A stretch of 64,000 bases of DNA from Branchiostoma floridae (GCF_000003815.2 NC_049991.1:17251083-17315082), one strand, 5' to 3'. Counted from the stretch's first letter, positions 32,191 to 43,549 are shown. The notes: a model not told the origin generated them from the letters alone. Translations and numbers: made by a program.

Positions 32191-32607
32191 AACATCTGTT
32201 TACTCTATCTGAACCCACAAACACACGTAAGTACGATAGGTGTGAACGATAGGTATGAACGTAACATATTTCCCTGACCATTACCGTGAGTTTTGCCTTG
32301 ATTTGATTGGCTGTGGAGTATATAGGTGTGTGCATTGGGATGTTATCTGCCAACTTGAGATAGAGCTCAGTCTGTCAAATGTGTTTATTGAATAGAAGGT
32401 GTCATCAGTGATGCAATATCATAATCAATGACAAGTTGTCACTTGACAAACCTCTACAGTTTGCTTACATTTTAAATGGTTATTCATTTTCAATGGCAAA
32501 TGATGAATGGAGACTATCCCAAAATGTACAGAGAGGGCCTAGGGGGATAGTTAGGGCACGTGGCACTGAAATGCCTACCACATATTCATCTTTTCCAGTT
32601 CCTTCAG

Positions 32608-32787
32608 GTGGCTGTGATACTGGTCCCCCAAGCTACCCGCCGTGCATCGATGTAATATGCTTCAACCCGGGTCCCTACAACAATGGGGACACCTGCGCCT
32701 ACACGTGCGCCCGTAATTGTACAGGGTACGTCAGCACCATCGTGACATGCAGGGACGGAATTTGGGACGGCATAGTTCCCCGTTGTG
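32608..32787 (+). CDS. Gene 2: sushi-like module 5 (exon)
   Basis: Acceptor TTCCTTCAG ends at 32607, donor GTAAGT at 32788; 180 bp, phase 1 to phase 1. GGCDTGPPSYPPCIDVIC, YNNGDTCAYTCARNCTG, IVTCRDGIWDGIVPRC. Same subtype as module 1. Confidence 0.9.
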
Positions 32788-33597
32788 GTAAGTTACATGT
32801 AGAATATGATTAACGCACACCTTCTTTTGACATGATTGTCCTACATGTTGGACAAGTTCACACAGTGTAACCCAGTTACTAATATTTGGTGCTAGTATGC
32901 ATATGGTCATCTACTTCAATGGACTCTTGATGATGCAATGTGCGCTTGAAATGGCGTGTAGTATGTACGAAGAAAAATGAAACAAATACGCATTGCCCAA
33001 ACAATACTTTTTAAGCTTAACTCTGATGTATTATGTTAAACTTGACATTAATGTGACATACAGTTTGCTTTGATCGTGATTTCATTGTGACAAATTATTA
33101 GACCACTTTTATTGTATATTCTCGTATGATAGGAGGACATGAAGTCTTTTTTTCGTTGTCCAGTGTCTTATTGCGTCAAATGTACACATTGCTGTTGCCT
33201 ACGTATACTTTGTAATGTTCACGCTTGCGGTCGATGTGTAACTCTTTATGTTAAAAAGGTTAATAACCCGCCCGAGGTGTATATGACGTCATGAAGCCTG
33301 GTCATTTGACATTGTTCCGTAAACTTACCTTCTGATTTAATCCGGTGATAATTATACATTTCTATTGGATAACAAATACCGACACTAATGATTAGCCTCA
33401 CTAGATTGAAACATATGAAAACTTATGCTAGCCATTATTGCTGTAGTAATTAAGAAGTTAAGTTTTACCCTATAACTTTATTTTGTACTTTGTATAATAG
33501 TTTCTATCATATATTGTACTTGTAATAAAGTTCAAAGTTCAGTCATTATACAGAAGTGTTTAATGAATGTCATCGTTCTTGTTTCTGAAACTACTAG
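32788..33597 (+). other. Intron of gene 2, nothing specific seen
   Basis: 810 bp of AT-rich intron. No exon or clear inverted repeat noticed. Confidence 0.5.
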
Positions 33598-33789
33598 AAC
33601 CATTGACCTGTCGTGATCCACCGCCGGACTTCGACTGCACAACTATGACCGGTTGCAGCGCCCCCTACACCGACGGCGAGACCTGCACCTACAGGTGCAA
33701 CGACACTTGTACAGGTTCGCCCAGCATCATGACCAGGACATGCCGGGACGGAGTATGGCAGGGCGACCGCTGGGAAGGATGTCATAAAA
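33598..33789 (+). CDS. Gene 2: sushi-like module 6 (exon)
   Basis: Acceptor AACTACTAG ends at 33597, donor GTGCGT at 33790; 192 bp, phase 1 to phase 1. EPLTCRDPPPDFDCTTMTG, CSAPYTDGETCTYRCNDTC, MTRTCRDGVWQGDRWEGC. Close to modules 2 and 4. Confidence 0.9.
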
Positions 33790-33988
33790 GTGCGTAAATC
33801 CAAATCATTTTGAAAACCAAATAAAGACAATAGAAATTTTGATTTAGGCTCTCTTAAGTGGCACAGAATTGTATCCATAACGGCATGTATACTGCGTCTG
33901 GAAGCCTTAAGAATTTAGGAAAATCCTTAATTTTATCCTTAAGAAAAAATGTCAACGTCTTGTACAACTACTGCCTGCCAGTTCATTC

Positions 33989-33990
<2 letters not shown>

Positions 33991-34036
<46 letters not shown>
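33991..34036. repeat. AT microsatellite
   Basis: Pure (TA)n of about 22 units in the intron after sushi module 6. Confidence 0.98.
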
Positions 34037-34040
<4 letters not shown>

Positions 34041-34253
34041 TCGAGATTGCAATCTGGCAGGAATGGCAGTTCTCCTGATAGAGATCCCGATATGAGTCTA
34101 AATTTAAATATATTCCCTTAAACGACCGTCAGAACGTTCGATGTCATGTCGGTCAGTGGATTGACTAGAATTATTTCTAAACGAAAGACCACACTGACAC
34201 ATCTTTCTATATTCTAACAGAGAATCTGATCGGCGATTCTACCAGGTTGAAAA

Positions 34254-34505
34254 CGATACCCTAATACATACACTCTCACACGAATGTTTTGCATCGTATG
34301 CAGTTGTGTACATGTCCTGACCCTTTGCTGAAAAATCCTTTTTATATATGATTTACCTTCCAGATTGCAGAAACCCGCCGATACCCTAATATATAGACTT
34401 CCACACGAATGTTTTGCATCGTATGCAGTTGTGCACATGTTCAGAGCCTTTGCTGAAAATAGTCTCTTTCATGGTATAATTTTCCTTCTAGATTGCAAAA
34501 CCCCT
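34254..34505 (+). repeat. 125-bp tandem duplication covering the acceptor of sushi module 7
   Basis: Unit 1 (34254-34378) and unit 2 (34379-34503) both start CGATACCCTAATA, contain CACACGAATGTTTTGCATCG, and end with the 3' splice site and first bases of the exon (ATTGCAGAAACCC against ATTGCAAAACCCC). Only unit 2 continues into the real exon; a read from the unit 1 acceptor (34361-34363) meets TAA after eight codons. Confidence 0.9.
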
Positions 34506-34680
34506 CTACCCCCATGGTGCACGATCAGGACCGGCTGCGTCGCCCCTTACACCCATGGAGAGACCTGCCACTACCAGTGTGACCGTGAAAAGGGATGTAC
34601 CGGCACGCCAGATAACACCTTCAGGACCTGCATTGACGGGACATGGATCGGCCCTGCCTGGCGCGGCTGCCATCTGCGTC
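34492..34680 (+). CDS. Gene 2: sushi-like module 7 (exon)
   Basis: Acceptor TTTCCTTCTAG ends at 34491, donor GTATGT at 34681; 189 bp, phase 1 to phase 1. CKTPLPPWCTIRTGC, YTHGETCHYQCDREKGC, FRTCIDGTWIGPAWRGC. Preceded by a decoy acceptor created by a tandem duplication. Confidence 0.9.
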
Positions 34681-35473
34681 GTATGTACTTCATTTTATTT
34701 GGGGGGGGGGGAGGACTACTCTCTCCTCGCAGCCAGGGGTTGAATTGCGAGGAAATTACAATAGGCGAAGCTAAGTCGCAAGGTTCTGATATGGCAGCCT
34801 GTATACAGCGCCTAGTGACCTTAATACGACAGAAATTGCCCCAGTTGCGGCAAAAGACTGTAGGTTTTGAACCAGTCACACCGCTGCGCCACGCGGTCTC
34901 ACTGATGGTCACTTCCATGTGTAGTACCAAAGAATGGGGCTTACAGGGAATGATTTATTTTGAAACTGCTCTTGGGTCCGCCAGTAAAAACCTCTATGTC
35001 ATGATTGTCAACAACTTTTGCGAACGATTTTGCTCCATGCAAGGCCAAACAGACCACTTCCGCGGCCTAACCTAACGCTCACTCTAGCAGTATCTCTTTT
35101 TTCTGAGTCTAGTCAGAAACAGCAAGCTTAGGCAAGCTCGACTAACTGACTCAATCGGCGAAGCAGGCGTTTCGAAGTCGAACTGCTAAGGCGAATTCAC
35201 TACCCCACTTAGCCGGTCAGGTTTGATGCACTCACACAGGGAAGAATGTGTTCAACCAATATGGTCCTGAAATAGACAAGTGATTGGTCTGTAGTACAAT
35301 ACTTAAAAAAAAAAGATGTCCCAGAACCGTCTGGAATGGCGAAGGATGGTATGCAAGAGATGCAAACTCCTAGATGCAGGCCACTCGTGATGAGGAGACC
35401 TTATCAAGTAATAAGTAAATATGGTACAATACAGAAGCGGTTAAATCCTCCTATTCTTGTCTTTCATTTCCAG
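34681..35473 (+). other. Intron of gene 2
   Basis: Starts with a G10 run at 34702-34711. The ORF continuing from module 7 past the donor is read-through of intron. GGCAAGCTCGACTAACTGAC, AGTCGAAC-type text near 35130-35190 suggests an undefined repeat, but ends were not found. Confidence 0.45.
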
Positions 35474-35659
35474 ACTGCGGGTTTCCGCCCAATAGATTCT
35501 GGGCCACCTACACCTGTGATTCACCGGGAGCCCCATTCCCCTCCGGGACGACGTGCACCTACCGCTGCCGCCGTGGCTGCTCCGCCATACCGGCTACAAC
35601 CACCGCAACCTGCTACAGAGGAAGGTGGTATGGAGATAGGGACTGGAGATGCAAGAGAG
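35474..35659 (+). CDS. Gene 2: sushi-like module 8 (exon)
   Basis: Acceptor CATTTCCAG ends at 35473, donor GTGTGT at 35660; 186 bp, phase 1 to phase 1. CGFPPNRFWATYTCD, FPSGTTCTYRCRRGC, TATCYRGRWYGDRDWRC. More basic and more diverged than the other modules. Confidence 0.88.
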
Positions 35660-35718
35660 GTGTGTATTTCGTAGTATATGCTGATCCTTGCATTGGCAAT
35701 GAGATAATTCGTGTGTAA

Positions 35719-36950
35719 AGGCCCCCTCTCACTTGACGTGCGGCACGCTTGCGGCATTGCTGCGTTCGAAAACGCAGATGTACCGCCACGGAACCTAGAG
35801 GTGCCGCAAGCAAACCTAGAGGTGCCGCAAGCAAACCTAGAAGTGCCGCAAGCAAGCGCTACGTTTTTTAAAAAGTTTAAAAATAACGCAAGTGGCAAGA
35901 TGCCGCAACAGTGCCGCAACAGTGCCGCAACGGTGCCCCAACGGTGCCCCAACAGTGCCGCCACCATGCCCCAAACAGTATCAAGGATACATTTTGCCTA
36001 TTTTACACCAAGAATCAAAAGTAAACATCATTTTATGACCGAAAAACTATTTTAGATGCATTTCTAATAATTTTACAGCGGTTTTCGATCCAGTTAAAAC
36101 ACTGCGAATTCCAGAAAACTTACCTTGTATCCGTATTCAGAGTTAACTTAAAAATACATCTTTTGATTTATTTAATGGAAAGTAGGTCAGTATTTTATAC
36201 TTGAAAACAAAAAATAAGTAACTGGTTTATCGATTAACCTACGGATGTAGAGATAAAGGTTATCGTACAACGTTCAAAAAGAAATTATCTATGTTGGATG
36301 ATAACGAGTTTGCGTTTGCGTTATAACGTTACAAGCTAATCATTGCTGGTAGCCTGCCACCGATAAAATACAAAATTGCAGTCATTCAGACCCATGGGCC
36401 ATATTTTTCTCACTTTTTACAAATATGATAGACTTAGACATCAATAGGCTGGCAAGCCATCCGCCGACAATGAAAATACTCAGCGTCATACAAAAAAAGT
36501 ATGAAATATCAAACATTTTCATTTTAGAAATTTGCAAAATTGGTGAATAAACATATAAACATACATAATTACACATAACGTTACATGGTGCAAAACGTAC
36601 ACATCGAGTGAAATCTGGTATATAGTTCGTGTCCGTTCATTTGGGTCATTTCCTTTACTGTAAAAGTCTTTCAAGGTTATTTATAGCATATGTACCATAT
36701 AATTCATTATCATAAGGGAAATCTTTTCATTATAAATCTCATTTTGGGGCATTCTCATCATTTTACGGTGATTTTTCATAAATTAACAATGCTGCAATTG
36801 TCAATAACATGTTCATTTAGTCTAGAAACGCAACAGTGCCGCACGTCAGTGTGAGTGCAAGACAAAATCGGCGAAATTAACACAACAGTGCCGCAGTGAA
36901 CGAACGCAGCAATGCCGCAAGCGTGCCGCACGTCAAGTGAGAGGGGGCCT
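35719..36950. mobile_element. Long MITE-like element, 1,232 bp, TAA duplication
   Basis: Ends AGGCCCCCTCTCACTTGACG, TGCGGCACGCTTGCGGC and their inverse, over about 50 bp almost identical; TAA on both sides (35716-35718, 36951-36953). Inside the left part are iterated GTGCCGCAACA/GTGCCCCAACG units (35895-35975) and AGGTGCCGCAAGCAAACCT units. No transposase ORF. PIF/Harbinger is likely from the TWA duplication. A relative in the opposite orientation lies at 31381. Confidence 0.88.
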
Positions 36951-36957
36951 TAACGCC

Positions 36958-37183
36958 AGTTCATCTTTGTCAGCGGGGTAACCAATGTCCACTGTTTCAA
37001 AAACAGGGCAATCAAGTCGACGGAAGCTAGTTTCAAACTTCAATGTTTCAAAATTATTATTATTTCAAAACGTTGCAGTTTGAAACCACCGTCCGTCGAC
37101 TTGATATTCGTAAATACCGTTTTTTGGTTAAAAAATTTGGATAGAATCCGATGCAGGTCACCCGGTTGATAAAGGTGAACTAC
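36958..37183. mobile_element. MITE, about 226 bp, adjacent to the previous element
   Basis: Left CAGTTCATCTTTGTCAGCGG GGTAACC pairs with right GTCACCCGGTTGATAAAGGT GAACTA. A second inner pair (TTTCAAACTTCAATG and CAGTTTGAAA; CAAGTCGACGGA and CCGTCGACTTG) makes the whole unit self-complementary. A second copy is at 52598. Confidence 0.8.
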
Positions 37184-38210
37184 CGTAAACATTACCGGTT
37201 TCAAATAGTACATTATCCGCAGTGACCCCAGGCGAATCTCCGGAAGAAGGTTAAGGTATGGGCAAAAAAGTCCGGAGTGTCGACCGAAGGGTCACTGAAC
37301 GGTCTACGAGCAGAGAACGGAAAAAAGGGCGGGTGGGCGGGTGTTTTAGTACCCTTACTTCCCCAAACGTCTCACGTCTCTTGTGCAACACATCCACGGC
37401 AACGGGGACTGTCTGACATAAACTTCACCAATCTTCTTGTCCGCGGCTGGATTAGCGAATGTTCGGCGTGCTGCCCTAAACTCATCCAACATCTTCTTCT
37501 TCGCCGCATCCCAGCTACCTCCAAAGCGGGCTACCACAGTTTTCCAATCCCCGCTATCCAGTGTCTTACCAAATGAATCTAACTTCATCCAAGCCCCGCC
37601 AGACATTCCAGATCATTTGCCGCCCTCCCCTGTCTCTTTTCCCTTTTGGAACCGAGTTCAAAGCCATCCGAGGTAGGCGTATACCAGTCACCTCACCCGC
37701 GCTTGACGAACGCAACAATAGACCCTTCTCCATGTTCCTAGTTCAAGATGTGTTGTTACCATCTCCGGGATGGTGTCAAGCTCTTGATGTCGCTTGACAA
37801 GTTTCTAAACCGTACGAAACCTCACAAAGTTCAGACGCATTATGAATTCAATTTAGTTCCCAGCTGCATAGGCCTGTCTTTCCATACCCTCTTCATATCT
37901 TTATACCATCCACTTAAAATCATACACCCTCAAGTCACTTCCGTCCATGTCCCTCTACTTCTCTAAAGCTCTCCAGCTACCTCCGTCCGACCTCTCCGGC
38001 GTAGCTCGGCCAAGATATGAGAATGAAAGGCGCAGGGCGTATAAAAGGTTCTATGCACAGGTGAGGATGTACAGGTGGTTAATGAGAGCACGTGGACTGC
38101 TCCCGACCAGGTGTCGCCTCTTAACGACGCGAAACCCGGTCATGAGCAATCATGTGCCTCATTTGGAATAGGATAAAGAATTGACTTTGAGACAGGAAGG
38201 CAAACACAAT
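37184..38210. other. GC-richer intron block with unassigned ORFs
   Basis: About 1 kb that differs in base composition from the surrounding intron. A minus-strand frame at 37355-37606 (GGAWMKLDSFGKTLDSGDW) and a plus-strand frame at 37947-38171 (RPRYENERRRAYKRFYAQV) look protein-like but match nothing I know. It could be a degraded mobile-element coding region. No function is proposed. Confidence 0.35.
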
Positions 38211-38820
38211 TCGATTTTTTTTCTTTCGATCGATTTTATTCAATCAGCAATAATCAAGTGTACAAAATGCCATACATGTGCAACATAATTATAAAATCAT
38301 CATTAATACACATTTTTTTGCTGTGGGCTATGTATTGAGTGGAATTAGCGCATCACAAATTGCGTTGAATAACCGTAGGATGCTGTGCTTTTGAAGAAAA
38401 AATGATTATCTTTATATTCAGACCATGACAGAAATATGGCATACTTTGCTACAGTGAGGTACTGATTTGAACTGTCACCAGGTAACATATATATGATTAT
38501 GTTATATTCTATGCTTATGTCCATATATAAATTCGACATTCGTTCCTTAATTTTATCCCAGTACCCTTGTAGTCGTTTACACTCAATGAACATGTGTAAT
38601 ACTATGTAGTTTTCGTCATATTTCGCATGTAGGCTGTAGATACTCCCGGCAGTGTTTGATACATACGACTTCCATTTCCTTGAATTCATGCTTTTGAACA
38701 AACAAGATTTTCATGCAAAATGGCCTAAATCTGTCTATGACATGAGTATTTTCATCATTTTCAATTAAAAAGTTGTCAGTACGCGTATGGGAATATCGTT
38801 TGAATCAAGATCGACCCAAC
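38211..38820 (-). mobile_element. L1-type non-LTR 3' fragment, minus strand
   Basis: The minus-strand frame at 38345-38701 contains YIVLHMFIECKRLQGYWDKI, the His/Cys region after reverse transcriptase in L1-like elements, followed by YAIFLSWSEYKDN. The end near 38211-38240 is T-rich on the plus strand. Truncated at 5'. Confidence 0.65.
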
Positions 38821-38891
38821 TTTTCTCATCGTGATAAAAACGTTTCTGTGCCCTCAGGGTTTTATTTTCTATGTCTTTTTTTTGCCCTCAG

Positions 38892-39086
38892 GTTGTGGAG
38901 CGCCACCTGAACTTGACTGCACCAAAAGGTTCGGCTGTGCTCCCTGGTACACCTTCGGAGAGAGCTGTTACTACCGGTGCTACAACAACGAGGGCGGGTA
39001 CGCCATGGAGGTGTCCGGGGACGCCATCAGGACGTGTCAGTGGCCCGGGGTGTGGTCTGGAACGGACCTGATCTGTGACTGTAAAG
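38892..39086 (+). CDS. Gene 2: sushi-like module 9 (exon)
   Basis: Acceptor TTGCCCTCAG ends at 38891, donor GTAGGG at 39087; 195 bp, phase 1 to phase 1. GCGAPPELDCTKRFGC, YTFGESCYYRCYNNEGG, IRTCQWPGVWSG, LICDC. The last module before vWFA; it has a longer central loop than the others. Confidence 0.9.
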
Positions 39087-39306
39087 GTAGGGGTGATCTG
39101 GAGTATTGCTTGTTGTGTCTCCCACTTTCCGGAGAACATGCTTGGTGACCATGACAGACAAGATTCTTGACAAAAGGTGAAAAAATGATGATACAAAGGA
39201 GCAAGAACTCAATTGTAAGTTATTAGAACTAACACTATTAGCTAGTATAATGTTGAGTTGTGCCGATCTGGAGGCTGTCCGTTTCTGCAAGTACTAGTGA
39301 TACATG

Positions 39307-39562
39307 GGAATTCTTATACACAACCAGAATTGCACTTACTTGCTGACGTTTCGATGTCTGTCAGACATCTTCCTCAGAGCTTCTAACTGGAGTTCTGCTT
39401 CTCGCCGCTATATGTAGCCGATGTAGGTGGCTATTTTGCTGCGAGAAGAACACTATCCCAAACGTGGCTCAGCTTGTACCCCCCCTCGTCCCGGTTCATC
39501 ACTGGGGTGGACTTCCTTATCCAGACTGCTTTTGTGCAATTCTGGTTGTGTATAAGAATTCC
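39307..39562. mobile_element. MITE, 256 bp
   Basis: GGAATTCTTATACACAACCA GAATTGCAC at the left and its exact inverse at the right (GTGCAATTCTGGTTGTGTAT AAGAATTCC). Inside lies GACGTTTCGATGTCTGTCAG ACATC. Inserted in the intron between sushi 9 and vWFA. Confidence 0.9.
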
Positions 39563-39717
39563 AATATATCCTATGTTCTACCAACCTGATGAAATTATTT
39601 TCGGAAGTACTAGTGATATACCACATAGTTGATATCATATGCAATAGAACACAGTTACCCAGGATAGTGTAAGAATGAAACTAATATTGATACTTATTAA
39701 CGTCTGTTCGGATGCAG

Positions 39718-39919
39718 ATCGGAAGGATTGCTGTCGCCCTGACATCATCTTTGTCCTTGATTATTCCGGAAGCATGGGAGGGGACGTCCCGCAAATGATA
39801 GCCTTCGTTGAGGGACTGGTGGAGCTGTTCGACATAGGGGATCTGGACGCTCGCGTCGGCGTACTAAAATATAATCATGATCCCATCCCGACAGCTATCC
39901 AGTTGGATACATACGACAA
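39718..39919 (+). CDS. Gene 2: vWFA domain, first half (exon)
   Basis: Acceptor GGATGCAG ends at 39717, donor GTATGA at 39920; phase 1 in, phase 2 out. RKDCCRPDIIFVLDYSGSMG then FVEGLVELFDIGDLDARVGV. DYSGS is the DxSxS part of the MIDAS metal site. Split from the rest by a 228-bp intron. Confidence 0.92.
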
Positions 39920-40147
39920 GTATGACTGTCACCAATTGTCTTTTGATGCATGTTGCAATTTGTATCAGCGAAATACTTCGTAGAACTTCGTACTTTTCAG
40001 CATTCAAATCTATGTTTTGAAGTCCATTTCCAGAGGCGCCTTTGACGAGGTTACAAAGTATGTTGCCAATTTTAACAATAGCATAATGTCGCTGTTCTGC
40101 GATGCCCTTTGATGCATTTTCTTTCTGTGCTTGCCTTTTACCTACAG

Positions 40148-40518
40148 TAAGGCTAGTCTACTCGCTGGTATTGTGGCGTATCTGTTAGGGCCAACTTGGG
40201 GTGGGACTTCCACCGGTGAAGCTCTCGAATACGTGGCCAACACCATGCTGCTACCAACCAACGGTAACCGCGCGGACGCTCCCGATGTGGTGATTGTTCT
40301 GACCGACGGATTCTCAGGACCCGTCACGGGCCCAGCCTCGGTCCTGCACAGCATGGGCGTCCAGACGTTCGCCATCGGCGTCGGGAGTTGCGTGAACGAC
40401 GTCAAGCTACACGAAATCGCCAACTGTCGCGACCACGTGTACAAACTGTCGGACTTCATACGTCCGGAGGTAATCACGGACAACGTGCACAAGCAGATCT
40501 GCTGCAACAAGCCAAGAG
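40148..40518 (+). CDS. Gene 2: vWFA domain, second half (exon)
   Basis: Acceptor CCTACAG ends at 40147, donor GTAATT at 40519; phase 2 in, phase 1 out. It supplies the MIDAS Thr (GGTSTGEAL) and Asp (IVLTDGFSG), so the site DxSxS...T...D is complete and should bind Mg. The domain ends FAIGVGSCVNDVKLHEIAN, VYKLSDF. Such domains mediate adhesion. Confidence 0.93.
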
Positions 40519-40825
40519 GTAATTCCCTATCTACTAGCCAAAATGTACTCAATGTTTTCTTGATGTATTTTAATCGAGGAAACCTTTGATTTCTTAGAGT
40601 GTCCGGCTTTAAAGTCAGAACAGTTTAATGTTTAACTGGATTTGACAGACATTAATTTGACATCGTCTGGCATGTCTGAGCCACACCGGCCTTGGTTTGT
40701 AATTGAAATTCGAGCGGTTCATTTGCGATTTATACAGTAAGTTTTTGTGTCGGTATATATGTCAGTTGATATCTGTTCTTGTATTTCATGTATATTATGA
40801 ATTGATGTATCTTTGTTATGTTTAA

Positions 40826-40912
40826 GGTATGGCGGCTTCGAAAAGGTGTCATTTGACACCTGTTCCGCCATACCCTCCAGTGTGGAGAATCCAAATAAAT
40901 AAATAAATATAT
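40826..40912. repeat. Nested palindrome with ATAA tail
   Basis: GGTATGGCGG and CCGCCATACC bracket an inner perfect palindrome AGGTGTCATTTGACACCT. It is followed by AATCCAAATAAATAAATAAA. The tail suggests the 3' end of a short retroelement, but the hairpin is unusual for one. Confidence 0.7.
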
Positions 40913-40992
40913 TATCTTACCTCCGTCCATTGGCACATTGTAACATTGATATCAATCCATATAATACCGATGTTTTTTTTCCTCAATAACAG

Positions 40993-41127
40993 ATAGATGC
41001 CATTACCATGGATGTTTTTATGACCGCCCTAACCGTAAGTTCCCCAACTCCCCCATTTTGGGTCACCAGGCGATGACTAAACTCCTATGTTGGAACCACT
41101 GCAAGAACCAGGGCTACCCCTATGCTG
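40993..41127 (+). CDS. Gene 2: WSC domain, first half (exon)
   Basis: Acceptor AATAACAG ends at 40992, donor GTAAGA at 41128; 135 bp, phase 1 to phase 1. RCHYHGCFYDRPNRKFP, CWNHCKNQGYPYAG. Matches the start of a WSC (carbohydrate-binding, cysteine-rich) domain. Confidence 0.88.
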
Positions 41128-41456
41128 GTAAGAAACTAGATCTTTTGTTATGAAATAAGTTGCAATGTACAATTCTCAAACAAATATGGTACTCTTAAAT
41201 AGTCTCTGAAATTTCCCTTTGTCCATGTTGCAAAAATATTTTTCTACTTAAACCATCCTGCTCAATTCCCTTCTAAAATGTACAATGTTTAATCCACCCC
41301 TGCAAAAAATCAAACATAACAGTAGCTGATCGATTTTTTTCTATCTATAGATTATCTTACTTTCCATCCTCATTTCCAATTCATAAAACCTATGGTGAAT
41401 GCCAGGCCTGTTCCCAATGTAACTTTTTCACGAATTCTTTTCTTTTCCTCAAATAG

Positions 41457-41612
41457 CGACCGAGTATTCTTCGCAGTGTTTCTGTGGGACCCAGCAGAAC
41501 TTCGACAACCTTGGTCCCCAGCTACCAGACAGTCAGTGTAACCGTCCGTGCACCGGAGATCCAAACGAGATGTGCGGTGGAACCTGGAGGATGTCCGTGT
41601 ACAGTTCCATTG
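41457..41612 (+). CDS. Gene 2: WSC domain, second half (exon)
   Basis: Acceptor CTCAAATAG ends at 41456, donor GTAGGG at 41613; 156 bp, phase 1 to phase 1. ATEYSSQCFCGTQQNF, CNRPCTGDPNEMCGGTWRMS VYSSI. C-x(1)-CG, CTGD and CGG...VY are diagnostic for WSC. Confidence 0.93.
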
Positions 41613-42175
41613 GTAGGGCGTCCCTCAAGTACACACCCTCATATCACAATTAATTTCCAGATATTCATCATTGTATCATTGTACTGTTTTTCATTCATCA
41701 TCATCATCACCCATTGTGTTCTGCCTCTACAGTCTTTGAAGAGTCCTTTGTTTTTTATTAACTATGAAAATAAGTCCCTAACTGATTTGTGAGTCTTTTC
41801 ATGAGTGGCATCCGATTAATCAGAACCAGAAGTGGACTATCATATTCCAGTAATGTGATAGCGGTTACCCTTTTCGATAATTCACTATGGATTACAAGGT
41901 TAACTCATTATGATGACAAGTGGATAAACCCACAATAAGATACATTATGACGAGGGAAATGGAACGTTTACGTTTTGCTTTTTAAATGGCACTTTTAATT
42001 TTTTTTCAAAATGATGAAGGTAAATTGGCCGGGCATTGTCCTTCACGTTTTATTAACGAAACAACGAAAGCATAAAAGAAATTTTCGATAATGTAAAATG
42101 ACGCATCCAACAATCAAAAGATAAGTAACAGCAAATGAAGAAAAATCGTCTGACGTTACAAATTGTCACCCACAG

Positions 42176-42405
42176 ACGCCTGTCCGGCTAACTACGAGCG
42201 CGTGATGGTGAACGGGCCGTGCCTGCGGTTCTCTGCCAGAGATGATCGCAGAACCTACCAGGATGCCAAGCAGACCTGTGAGGAGGAAGGCGCCCGTCTG
42301 GTGGTCATCAAGTCAGCTGCACTTGACGCTTTCATCGACAACCGCATCCAAACCACCTACGCCGCCGAGACCTGGATCGGGCTGGACGATCTGACTGCTC
42401 CTTCT
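42176..42405 (+). CDS. Gene 2: C-type lectin domain, first half (exon)
   Basis: Acceptor ACCCACAG ends at 42175, donor GTAAGT at 42406; phase 1 in, phase 0 out. DACPANYERVMVNGPCLRFS, TYQDAKQTCEEEGARLVVI, TWIGLDDL. Contains the conserved A...C...GA.L and WIGL segments of the fold. Confidence 0.93.
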
Positions 42406-42970
42406 GTAAGTTTGTATCGTCAGTATGCACAGTTACATTATCAATGCGGGAATAATATTTTTGTCAGTGTGTGAATGACATTTTAAACGTCAACCATATT
42501 ACTAGCAAATACAACAGAGTCTGGTCAAATTGGAGGCCTGAATAAAGATTTTTTTCAGAATAGACAATGCCTGACTATTTCAGGAATCAGTTTTTTTTTT
42601 TTTTTAAATTCTGTTTGATAATTTACTTCCATACATAGTACATACATCACCGACCAGAGGCCAGGACCAGGCTTAACCTCCAACTGCACTATCCTTCTTG
42701 ATCAATTGATGTATGGAACCAGTGTGAAGAAATGAATAAGTGTAAAGCCTTTTTGAACAAAGTCTTCTTCGTTACACAACCTTCTTTAATTATAATTACA
42801 GAAGTTTCGTAAGTTCAATTGATCTACCGACCTGACAAAAACGTTCTTTATCTATGGATTTCAATGGGTCATCTAATATTTAGTCGCTCAGCTGTCGCAG
42901 TCTCTAGAGCAAAGGGGTGTAAGACTCATCGCACACCTTTTTGATGACCATTTTGTTAACATTTCGACAG

Positions 42971-43166
42971 CCACAGTACCGCTGGTGCGACGGAAGCGTG
43001 TTGGACACAGCAGCAGGTGACTTCGACGACTGGTCTCCAATTGACGGGCAACCCGACACTTTCGCAGGTATAAATTGGGAGAAATGTGTCGAGATCCGCC
43101 CCCAGTTTAACTACCAGTGGAACAACCACTTTTGCTGGCTGCGCAAGAACTACATCTGCGAGAAAG
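42971..43166 (+). CDS. Gene 2: C-type lectin domain, second half (exon)
   Basis: Acceptor TTTCGACAG ends at 42970, donor GTAAGT at 43167; phase 0 in, phase 1 out. PQYRWCDGSVLD, WSPIDGQPDTF, WEKCVEI, YQWNNHFCWLRKNYICE. The sugar/Ca motif is QPD, the galactose-type; the usual WND is WNN, which keeps one Ca ligand and changes the other. Sugar binding is plausible but not certain. Confidence 0.93.
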
Positions 43167-43549
43167 GTAAGTTACATCAACTAAAACAAACCTTAATCAA
43201 TATAGTTGCCGTGCCAAACTGTTGCAATTGGTTGAAAAGTTGAATTTCCTTTATCGAGTGTCTGTGCAACATTACGCGTTCAACTGAGTTGATAAACTGC
43301 AGGCTACCTGTGATATAAATATCATGTTACAAGATATTGTAAAAAAAGTGACTTTGTATCACAGTGAAAAAAAGCATACCAAATAATAAAACAATCCATC
43401 CATCTCCAGTTATTTTGCTCACAGACATCGCACGGACAAGCACACGACAATCAGTATACAAAGTCTCCGTTCCACAGATGTACTAATATGATATTTTGAT
43501 TTCTAGGCAACCTAATATATAAGTAAACCATCTATCTCTCCACGTACAG

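Noticed and set aside
34681..35075. Extension of sushi module 7 into a longer protein
   Set aside because: The ORF merely reads through a consensus GTATGT donor into intron with a poly-G run.
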